Below are positions 55,499 to 64,000 of a stretch of 64,000 nt of DNA, one piece after another. The DNA comes from Halichondria panicea. Lineage: Eukaryota; Porifera; Demospongiae; Suberitida; Halichondriidae. The position numbers and the translations under genes were made by a program. Below the pieces are notes generated by a model. The model was not told the DNA's origin. It made no database searches and saw only the letters and a list, made by a program, of their open reading frames with translations. The stretch is taken from positions 4,469,502 to 4,533,501 of the forward strand of contig NC_087393.1 in the NCBI RefSeq assembly GCF_963675165.1, read 5' to 3'. Position 1 is the stretch's first letter, and each line of letters begins with the position of its first letter.

Positions 55499-58400
55499 TT
55501 ACACAACATAGTCATAATATTCTTCAGCCTCGGTGTTAGCAGTGACACTAGTGTATGCCTCATTCTCTGTGGTGGGTATTGAGGGGCCATTGTCAGAACT
55601 CGACTGTCTTACTCCAACGTAGGCTTCATTTCTTATCATTGCCACTTCTGCTGTGACATATATAAATAGTATACATGTATATTTATAGTGCATATAGGTT
55701 TGAACATACCTCTTTGTCGTTTGTTTTCCCTCTTCTTTGTCACCACACAAGCCAAAAGCATCACTGCAGTCAGTATGACCAACAGCACTAGTACTGCAAC
55801 AGACACTGCGATTCCAGCAAACAGTCCCACGTTCACTTCTTGAGGTTGTGTTGTAGTAACTGCTGGTGTGACTTGAGGAGAGTTCATGGGAGAACTGCTT
55901 GGTTGTGGTAGACCAGTGGTTGTTATAGGTGCTGACACAGAGCTAGACTCAGCTTGAAGTCCGAAGTCACTACTAGAGGGTAATATTGTCATTCCAATAT
56001 TGTCTAGAGTAGCACTGCTTGGTTGTGGTAGACCAATGGTGGTTATAGGTGCTGACACAGAGCTAGACTCGGCTTGAAGTCCGAAGTCACTACTAGAGGG
56101 CAGTATTGTCTCAGAGGATATTCCAATCTTGCCTTGAGTAGCACTTACTGCTATGGTTGTTGGTTCTGTAATTATTGTGTACATGACGAAAATACATAAT
56201 ATTATACCTTCAGTCTGTTGTCTATTATGTAGTTTGTATAAGGTAACAGGGCGTGTGCATGTCCTTTCTATTACATGGTCGTTTTATGCAATATATATAT
56301 ACAAGCAACTAGCTCGCCCTCATACTTGTGCCTGTCTATTTCAGTCATTATGCTATACACACAGAGGAGGTTCGACACGGTCAAAAGGTCATTAATGAAT
56401 TAATCACTTGCTCTATGTTTCTAATGGAGATTCAACTTGATGCTGATTCATCGATGTACCCCAGATCTCTCATCATTTTCTCTTGATTCTTCAAACAAAA
56501 TAATAACAATCAATCCAATGTACCCCTCAGGTACATCAGTAGGAAGCGAGAAATTCTAGCTTAACCTTTTGAACTCTACACCACCCCAATTTTCACCAAC
56601 GCTTTGGAAACGCAAGAAAAATACAAGCATTGGCAGCCTTCAAAGACGTCGCTTAGACTATAATTATAAGCTTAGTTCTTTTACATCAAAAAAAGGTATT
56701 AATGTGCCTTCAAACGATTAAAGTACAGTTTGCGTTATATGCGTGTTAAGCATTGAATCCAAAGGTCAGGAATGCAATACGCTAGTGTTGTTATCCTTGA
56801 CCTTTTGACCTTGTCGAACCTTCTCTGTATTACACATGCATAACTCACCATTAACAGTTAATGGGGTCACAGTGGCCACATAGGTGGGGTTTAGGACCAT
56901 GGTCGAGGTGGAGGGACAGTCCACAGTGGTTGCTATAGTGTACATTAATAATTGAATTAAAACTATGCATGCAGCAATAACCTATCAGTTGGATATGTAT
57001 ACCATGCTGAAAGTAATGCTTGCATGGTTCTCGATGTTATGTCTACGTAGTTCGGTTACTTGTTGCAGCCTTTTCATAAAAGTGCATAGCAAAACTTATC
57101 CATGAAGTGTTGCTACTCTACTTAGTAGTTAGCTCTGTACTTAGAACGCTATAGCTATATATACAGACAAAATCAAATTGCACTGGAAGCCTTAACATCC
57201 TAGTATGTATATATAACACCGACAAAATCAATCACTACCGCCCGCATCAGTTTATTCTTCTCATTATTTCTACTACGCATGCATGTGGCACAAAATAGTG
57301 TGCAAATATGACATAATGACAAAAGCTGCCCACCCGCATGCAATTAGAAAAACTTCTGTACGAGAAACCAGAGTATCCTTGGAGTGGCCTTATATAGGTA
57401 GGAGGGAACAGCTGCAAGTTGACATATCAATACCATGACAAGAGGCCCAAAAATGTGTTACCATGGCTATGACATCATCACATTGCGGAACTGACTTCTA
57501 CCTTAGCATGCCTAGCCTCGTTCCCAGGCCTTCCTTTTTCTTGCTGCATCATAGCATCATAGATACCATATAGCGAGACGATATAAATGTTTGTGGTTTT
57601 CGCTGATTAAGCATTAGCCTTGATTTATTTTAATAGGCCTTGAATCGAGGCTTATTAAGCATGTACCGCAAACATTTATAATCCAGGATGACTTTATTAC
57701 CATGCGTGCATGCCGCTGCAAAATGTTTTTCCGCGAATATTTATACCCTCGAGCTCGAATAATACGGTATCTCAACATAAATAGAAGGCAGCAAAAACAA
57801 AAAGACGAAATGAGGCAGCAAAGAAAGACATGAGCGTATTTTTTCTATATAGTTCTTATGAACGATTGTGACAAAGAACAGAAAAGGAAGAGCCTGTGTA
57901 GAGGCATGCATACAGTAGAATCTCGCTATACCGGTATTCCGGTTCTCTGAAGTATGCCGCCTCGGTATACGGGCCATTTGGTACGAATTAATTGCTAGCT
58001 AGATGTTACTGCACAAAACTTGCCCTGAAATGCGGCCCCTTTGATGTGATCTGCCAGTATGCTATAAGACGAGAACTGACATCTATAGAATTCATGAAAA
58101 ACTCCAATGGGGGCCAGGTGTATATTTTCCATTTTTACTTGAGTGTTCTGACAAAATAACATAGATTGATACTCACTAATTGATATTGAGATGATTGGTC
58201 CAAGGCTTGCAGACATGCTGAGGTCCCCTGCATTGCCCACTTCCAGTGAGTTGTCATTTTGTAGGCCAGAGTTACCAGTCGCATACCATAGCTCTTCAGA
58301 AGTGAACCCAGCATCAAACTGCAGACCTCCATTAGTGCCACCATCCTGCTGGAGATAATATCCAACCACATCTCCTGGTTGGAAGTCAAGTTGTTGGCTG

Positions 58401-58879
58401 GGAAGTGGTGTTGCAGCAATGTAGCTGTTAGTAAGAGTAGCAGGGAAAAAGGAATTCTCTCCAATTTTTATGCAACTTGCACTATTCTCACTCGTTGGTC
58501 TCCATATCTGGAACTTTATGGAGTACGCATTAGTATGACTATTGCCACCAGGCTCCACATACGCAGCCCAACCACCAACTTTCCCACAGCAGTGGAACTC
58601 GTAGCTTTTAATGATGACTTGTATCGGATTCACACGAACTATAGAGTTCCAATTATTTGGGTCTAAGAAGCTAGGCAGACTGTCTGCTCCATCAGAGTTA
58701 CCACGGACACATTCTTGAGCTGTACAACAATCATAAGCAAAGCTATGAAATTATCTCAGTACTATAGCCAGTATACACTATAATACATGACACTGTCATT
58801 GTGCACCTCTGTACATGCACTTACCTGTAACGTGATTAGCAATTAGTACCAGTGCTAGTGAAATAGTGATTAGTGCCAT
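55499..58879 (-). CDS. Tyr-tailed receptor R5, 5 exons
   Basis: Exons 58879-58825, 58719-58177, 56932-56849, 56165-55710 and 55650-55499 are all phase 1 and give 429 residues. The signal peptide is MALITISLALVLIANHVT. The ectodomain shares the cluster pattern: IIKSYEFHCCGKVGGWAAYVE, YSIKFQIWRP, IKIGENSFF, LDFQPGDVVGYYL, SEELWYATGN and GNAGDLSMSASLG. A short stalk exon (VDCPSTSTMV) and a longer one follow. The longer one holds a tandem duplication of about 40 residues (ILPSSSDFGLQAESSSVSAP twice). Then comes a transmembrane segment (VAVLVLLVILTAVMLLACVV) and KKRENKRQR. The short tail has RNEAYVGV, NEAYTSV and EYYDYVV. The large intron holds MITEs at 57564-57769 and the 39-bp element at 57615. 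Its role is unproven; it is the best-preserved relative of the R4 and R8 pseudogenes. Confidence 0.8.
57564..57769. mobile_element. TACCGTATAG-family MITE with nested micro-element
   Basis: Left TACCATATAGCGAGACGATA, right ATAATACGGTA, with internal ATAAATGTTTGTGG and CGCAAACATTTAT arms. It contains the 39-bp insertion at 57615-57653. Confidence 0.7.
57615..57653. mobile_element. 39-bp minimal TAGCCT element
   Basis: Starts TAGCCTTGATTTATTTTAAT and ends CTTGAATCGAGGCTT. It is flanked by identical 9-mers ATTAAGCAT at 57606-57614 and 57654-57662. Apart from its size it fits the MULE-like TAGCCTCG family. It is inserted inside the 57564-57769 MITE. Confidence 0.7.
57911..57990. repeat. Single end of a pogo-type element
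   Basis: TACAGTAGAATCTCGCTATA resembles the 3052-3350 TIR, followed by GGTATTCCGG and GGTATACGGG words. The other end is not seen. Confidence 0.5.
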
Positions 58880-58930
58880 TTCTATTGTAGCTACAATCTG
58901 TAGTCTAGCTGCGGTGCATAGATCTATATA

Positions 58931-59239
58931 ATAGTTATAGACACTGTTTAGGAAGTTTATCCTGGTTTAGAAGCCCAAAGGGCTGGTTGTAGTATCCCGA
59001 ACCTAGTGAGGGTTCTACTAGCCCTGAGGGCTTCTAAATCATGTCGTAAACAGTGTCTAGATCATAGCAATTATTCAAGTCTCTAGCCAATCAGACTTGT
59101 CTAAACTTTGCTACATGATTGTCTAAGTGTTGTCTAAGTGAATTACATGATTGTCTAAGTATAAGTATATTACATGATTTTCTAAGTTAGATAGAGCACT
59201 TCCTCTAACCAGGCAATCAGATTGCAGTTTATGACAAAC
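58931..59239. mobile_element. TTAGACACTG fold-back inserted upstream of R5
   Basis: An inverted relative of 45624-45936. The palindromic core spans about 58936-59060. It is bracketed by ATCTATATA (58922-58930 and 59240-59248). The homologous flank of pseudogene R4 (GTAGATCTATATAGACGTCT, 54261-54280) lacks the insert, giving an empty-site comparison. Confidence 0.75.
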
Positions 59240-59384
59240 ATCTATATATATAGACGTCTATTTACAGTGTCCTGATGACCAGACTTTGTGGCCATATTAG
59301 GTTGCCTGAAGGGTTTCTCTACTATAATTATACTGAACCACATACATACAACTAACACATCAGGAAACAGCTTGTTTGACACTA

Positions 59385-59745
59385 ATACTCACTGTCTAAT
59401 TTACCCAAGGAGAAAAGTCTTCCACTTCTCACCACACTGGAAGTAAAAAAATCAACTGGAGCTGATGGTATCTCGGCTCTAAATGCCAAAAAAACACAGC
59501 ACATTCTATAGTACCCAGCCTCTCTGGTAAGGTTCCCAGAGACTGAAAGTTTGTTCGAGTGACTCAAATTCCAAATTCTGGTGACAGAGAAAATCCTGCT
59601 AACTACGGACCAATACCTGTTATCAGTGGAAAGGCACATACTGAGTGTCATGGCAACCCATGCACCTCCATGCAAACTCTCTCCTTGTCTACTCACCAAT
59701 GGGGCTTCACTGCAGGGAACAGCACAACTTCTTATCTTTTTCACA
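59385..59745 (+). pseudogene. LINE-type reverse transcriptase relic
   Basis: Motifs of a non-LTR retrotransposon reverse transcriptase remain in shifted frames. KKSTGADGISALNAK near 59447-59490 matches the K-x-x-G-PDGI block. TQIPNSGDRENPANYGPIPV near 59560-59620 matches the VxxIPKxGD...NYRPIxL block. HQWGFTAGNSTTS near 59695-59735 matches the QFGFRxGxST block. Frameshifts and stops between blocks show decay. The downstream catalytic YxDD part is absent. Confidence 0.75.
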
Positions 59746-59869
59746 AGACTTCCTCGAATTCACTTTTCATAATTGGGCTAAGCCTATACTGTAGATCCAT
59801 GCACTTTTTGCACAAATTCAATTTTATAGTGGTCGTTTCTACTATGCCACTACTTAAATCCCGATTAGA

Positions 59870-60085
59870 TTATGTCAGCCTGCAATCTGATTGGTTAGAG
59901 GTAGTGTTCCTTTCAACTTTAAAAATTATGTGTATACTTCACTTTAATCATGTAGCCTGATTGGCTAGATATTCGTGGTTGCTATAATACATGATCTAAG
60001 CTTAGACACTATTTAGGAAGTTTTCGCGTGATTTAGAAGCACTAATGGCTTAGTGGAACCCTCACATACGTTCGGGATACTTGCA
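59870..60085. repeat. Partial TTAGACACTG fold-back
   Basis: Matches one arm and half of the core of the 45624-45936 element (CTGATTGGTTAGAGG to GTTCGGGATACT); the second half is missing. Confidence 0.65.
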
Positions 60086-60342
60086 ATTAGAGAGCTTAAA
60101 TTGTTTGTTGCAGGTATATGCATGTGGAGCTAATAAATAGCTTCAGACTAACTATAGTTTATTCGTATACAGGAGCAACGTGATCGAGTGTTCAGAACTT
60201 CTTCAGCATGAGTAAAACTTGGCAATGGCAAGAAATATTAAGCGATTTAAAAAGACAATGCTTTTGCCTGAGGCAGTAGCATGCATTACTGCCTGACATC
60301 TCTTTAACTAGGGAGGGGGCTAAACATCGAGGCAAGCGTCCT

Positions 60343-60406
60343 ATAGCAATCGTGTGGGCCCAGTGAAATATCTAGCAATCGTGTGGGCCCAGTGAAATCT
60401 CTGCAT
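60343..60406. repeat. Two-copy 30-bp direct repeat
   Basis: AGCAATCGTGTGGGCCCAGT occurs twice in direct succession, each time followed by GAAAT. Confidence 0.9.
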
Positions 60407-60712
60407 GCCATGTCTTTGTGCAACTATACACATGCACTTGAAATCTCAAAAAGAGTAATAAAAACATTCAAAGCACTGTTGTTCATCAGCTGCACAACAA
60501 AACTGTTGAATGTGCATAGCATATACTTTTAAACATAAAATTATAATTATAATGTTATAGCCATACAAAAATAGTTTACCGATAATTATAATGTGTACTG
60601 TCAAGCATTTGCCATGCAGAGAATGTTATTATGCTACACAATTAACACAGGATGCTATAAGCCTTATGTAGCTAATGCTATATAATCTTCATGCATGCAG
60701 ACAGTTTAGCAG

Positions 60713-62251
60713 TCATGTGTATATATTGTCTACTGCTCCTCTCATTCCCTCGTTCATGTGGTCATCACTTGTCGTGGCAACTTCCTCATAGGTTGGGTTC
60801 CCATTTGTTAAGATGTCACCTGGATCAGTATCAATGTAGTCGTACATAGGTTCTGTATTATGTTCTTCAATTCTCTCTGTGTGATAAGAAACATGGAGTG
60901 TATACATAACTTTATTGCTTTTTAAAAACTCGTTTGTGCCTATAGTAACTGTCACTCGTGCCTTGCAGGCACTCGTGCAGTTACTGGCCACACTTGTGAT
61001 AAATCTTCAATATCTATAGGATAATATCATAGTATATAAATACCGATGCATAGTCAATACATGGTCAATTAAACAACCAATTAGTAGGAAGCTATGCAGT
61101 ACAATACTATTGGAAGTAGGAGACCCTGAATCATTGTTGTGGTATGCAACTCATGTATATTGTCATGCACACTTACCCATGCAGCCATGCCTTTTTATGC
61201 ATATCAAGGTAGAAATAGATATGATTATGGCTACTACAAGCAGCCCACCAGTTGAAACTACACCAGCAATAACAAACACAGTCGTATCGGCAGTAGACAT
61301 GGTGTTGTTGGTGGGTAATGTGGTTTGAGTAGGTTGAATCTGTGTTGTAGATTCTAGACACGATAACGGAAGATTTTGTGGAGTGCATATTCCGTTAGCC
61401 AAAACAGTGCCTAAAGTTGCAGCTGTAGTTTCTGTAGGAGATAGTTAAACAATGTGTCATTTTTGTGCATGCAGTCTGATTCTATATATACAAATGTATG
61501 GACTTGTGTAGCGCTGCATATTATTCTTGATGTATATAACTCACCGTACTGCAGAGTAATGAGCGGGAGAGAGGATTGTTTTTGGACTTCTTTGTCGCAC
61601 GTATACAGCTCACAGGGATCGCTTGACGACACTTTGATAAGTAGTTCTGAGCTCAAGTCGGTGCTATACAAAGCTACACCAAAACCTCGTGTAAGTCCTT
61701 GTGATGGTGGACTGTACCAGCCCAGTACATCATCTGGTTGGAAATGAATTCGTTTGTTTTCAGAAATTTGACTAGTGAGCGTTGCGAATGTGATGTTGGA
61801 ATTATCAAGTGTCACTGTTTCAGTTCGAGGGCGATAAGTTAATAGGTTAGATCCAACTAGATCGAATTTTTCATCAAAATCTTGACTTGGCCTCCAAACT
61901 TGGAGATATAATAGGTGGGTAAGTCTTAGACCAGTCTCTTGATCTTTGACAGTGACTAGAGCTCTCCATTCTGTGATTTGTCCATGGCACTCAAACTTGA
62001 TCCCGGGAGTGATAACTTGTATATTCCTGAAATCCGGAGCTATCTCAGTGAGATCTGCACTCGGTTGGAGAGAGTCAACGGCTGGAAACCCAGTGCCACA
62101 TTGAGGAACCACTTCAGTTGTAGTTTGAGCTGCTACTGAGCAGCATATAGACACTATAGTATAATGCAGTACATCAGGATTGTGTTTGTTTCAACTTACC
62201 TGATAAGCTGAAAACAACTGGTATTAGCATAAACATGTTAATTCTTCCCAT
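60713..62251 (-). CDS. Tyr-tailed receptor R6, 4 exons
   Basis: Exons 62251-62200, 62132-61545, 61431-61177 and 60876-60713 are all phase 1, giving 352 residues. The signal peptide is MGRINMFMLIPVVFSLS. The exon 2 acceptor has two tandem AGs 3 bp apart (start 62135 or 62132), which would add or drop one residue. The ectodomain is a diverged version of the cluster module: IKFECHGQITEWRALV, LLYLQVWRPSQD, FDLVGSNLLTY and IHFQPDDVLGWYSP. After a Thr-rich stalk comes a transmembrane segment (AGVVSTGGLLVVAIIISIST) with KRHG inside. The 54-residue tail has MYDYIDTD, TYEEVATT, HMNEGMRG and a final IYT. HMNEGMRG aligns with the YVNEGMGG motif of R2 but has His in place of Tyr. The membrane and tail exons are near-identical to those of the Reeler-type R3, whose ectodomain is unrelated. 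Confidence 0.82.
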
Positions 62252-62609
62252 CTTTGACAGTCCAGAGTCCTGATCTCTTAATTACACACAATAAATTATT
62301 CTGGTGCATGTGAACTGTGTTTGTACTCTCGGTTTACTTTAGGCATTCCATTAACCACGCTCAATTTAATGGTGCATGGGTGACCCGAAACTTACTGCAT
62401 GTTCATTGATCCAAGAACCTTATTGTATATCTGGATATTTAGGTTGCAGACAATCCTTTTATTGTAAAGCACTATACGTTGTGTTGCCTATTGCGTGCAT
62501 ATTGCTATATATACTACACACTTTTTACCCCACAAAACACATTCATAATTATATGACTTCATGCAACAACAATCACAGCATGCAGCATACAGTTGTTGCC
62601 AATAAATTT
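62252..62609. promoter_or_regulatory. Upstream flank of R6 (duplicated block)
   Basis: Non-coding upstream region of R6. A diverged copy sits at 54967-55345 in front of the truncated R6 pseudogene. No specific promoter motif asserted. Confidence 0.45.
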
Positions 62610-64000
62610 TTCAATGAATAGAAGCCTTTTGCAGTCATGGAGCTGAAATCACCAGCCGAATACACACAAGGTGAGTCGAGTGCAAAACAACGAGTAGAAT
62701 CGAACCAAACATTATAAGAATTGTCTCCAGCAAACTGGATACCATCATCATCATTATACTACTCTCCAGATAGAACCCGACCACATCTCCTGATTGGACC
62801 TCAATCCTCTCACTCTCTAGTGGTACCCCAGTCACTATTCCTCTGTCAGTGTTAGGATCAGCCAGTGGAATAGGTGAGAATTCAACAATAGTGTATTGGC
62901 CATCAGGAGGAGAGTTTGGTCTCCACACTTGGAATGAAACGGAATAAGGTTGATCATCAAAATTTACAGGGCCTCTTCTCTCCACAAATGCTCTCCACTC
63001 AGTAATTTGCCCATAACAATTGAACTTGTAGCTAGGTATAATGACCTGTACTGGGCCCCCACCACCGGGTCTGACAAAGTTTGGTAGAGGACAGGTACCA
63101 TCCGTTGCCATCAGAGAGTCTGCAAAACAGTCAACCGGTTAATATAGCCACACTATTGTAATGAGAAGGAACTTCAATGTTGAAGCACTAATACACACAC
63201 TGTCTGAAGATGACCACACAGCTATTTTATGAGTACGTTCTCAACTCACTGTCTACAACAACTGGAGTACCAGGTCCAGTGGTGATGGGGGTGGGTGTGG
63301 GGGTGGGGGTGGGGCAGAACATGGTTGAGGTGAAGGTAGAGGGCCAGTTATATAGCCATATGCAGAGGTAATTGCTATAGTGAGGGAAGTATGAGTATAA
63401 AAGCAGTAACATTTGATCACACATATAATTATGTGTAATACTTTTACAGGAAACACATCATGTTCACACTCACTAAGTGATATGGAGAGGATTGGTCCAA
63501 GGTTTGACTGAGTCAAACCTTGTCAGTTTGTAAACATGCTGAGGTCCCCTGCATTGCCCACTTCCAACAAGTTGTCATTTTGTAGGTCAGGGTTACCAGT
63601 CGCATACCATAGCTCTTCAGAAGTGAAGCCACTATCAAACTGCAGACCTCCATTTTGGTTTATGTTGTCTTCTAGATAATATCCAACCACATCTCCTGGT
63701 TGGAAGTTAAGCTGCTCACTGTTGGCTGGTATTTCTTCAATGAGTCTAGTCAGTATAAGTGAAGGAAATGAGTTCTCTCCAATTTTGTTATCCCCCATAG
63801 GCCTCCATATCTGGAACTTTATCGAGTATAAGCATTTATAGTATGACCACTGCCACCAGGCTCCACATACGCAGCCCAACCATCAACTCTCCCACAACAG
63901 TGGAACTTGTAACTTTTAATGATGACAAGGATCGGATTCATTTCAATTCGAGGGGCTCCATTCCCTGGGTCTCCAAAGCTAGGCAGACTGTCCGCTCCAT
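62610..64000 (-). pseudogene. Receptor R8, two ectodomains, multiply broken
   Basis: The locus runs off the right window edge. Three receptor-like exons occur in order on the minus strand. An R5-like ectodomain exon (edge to about 63473) has YSIKFQIWRPM, LNFQPGDVVGYYL, EELWYATGN and GNAGDLSM. A stalk exon (about 63363-63250) has WPSTFTSTMFC and a TPTP run. An R1-like ectodomain exon (about 63117-62610) has CPLPNFVRPGG, YKFNCYGQITEWRAFVE, YSVSFQVWRP and VQSGDVVGFYL. Lesions: a frameshift at NAYT/YSIKF near 63830, a small insertion giving a stop after DLSM near 63525, a shifted stalk frame, and a 1-nt shift at an ATGATG run near 62757. No membrane or tail exon follows. A double-ectodomain arrangement is not seen in the intact copies, so this may be two fused remnants. 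Confidence 0.75.

Larger units (their letters stand above)
58880..60712. other. Region between R5 and R6
   Basis: Upstream flank of R5 containing a fold-back insertion, a LINE reverse transcriptase relic, a second partial fold-back and a short direct repeat, each listed separately. No intact gene seen. Confidence 0.6.

Noticed and set aside
43726-64000. Pervasive sequencing error as the cause of all frameshifts
   Set aside because: LLGL, ALG6, KHK, R1, R2, R5 and R6 read cleanly over many exons, so broken loci are more likely real pseudogenes, though single cases (R3, MATH/BTB) stay open.

Overview
This window looks like nuclear DNA of an early-branching animal, most likely a demosponge. It is AT-rich, with many small GT-AG introns, spliced animal orthologues (LLGL, ALG6, KHK), a dense population of short inverted-repeat transposons, many (CA)n tracts, and an expanded family of single-pass receptors with tyrosine-rich tails. 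The species is inferred, not proven. All spliced models were built by hand from splice signals, reading phase and family resemblance.

Layout. 1-5800 is repeat-rich intergenic DNA with a decayed Helitron-type helicase, a tRNA-derived SINE and several MITEs. 5805-9139 (minus) is a six-exon Reeler-domain gene with transposons in its introns. 9140-16576 is intergenic and holds a ~2 kb inverted-repeat element (plus a second, rearranged copy) and a MULE-like element nested in a hAT-like one. 16577-36466 (plus) is a 21-exon lethal giant larvae (LLGL) polarity gene. A second gene, encoding a membrane protein with YVNEG tail motifs, lies on the opposite strand inside one LLGL intron (29585-31594). 36876-40061 (minus) is ALG6, the first glucosyltransferase of the N-glycan precursor. 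40175-41222 is a frameshifted MATH/BTB gene divergent from ALG6. 41811-43492 is ketohexokinase.

43493-64000 is a minus-strand tandem cluster of receptor genes: intact copies at 43726-45396, 46678-49064, 55499-58879 and 60713-62251, a Reeler-type copy broken by a 5-bp deletion (49868-52853), and pseudogene pieces at 49540, 53553-54231, 54810-54966 and 62610-64000. Each intact gene has a signal-peptide exon, one large ectodomain exon, Thr/Ser/Pro stalk exon(s), a membrane exon and a cytoplasmic exon, and nearly every junction is phase 1. The ectodomain is a cysteine-containing, probably beta-rich module I cannot assign to a named family. The tails carry repeated Tyr motifs, many of YxN form. 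The same membrane/tail cassette is attached to a Reeler ectodomain in one gene and to the unnamed ectodomain in another. I infer a birth-and-death family of surface recognition receptors built by exon shuffling, with signalling through SH2 adaptors. This is the best candidate for an undescribed system here.
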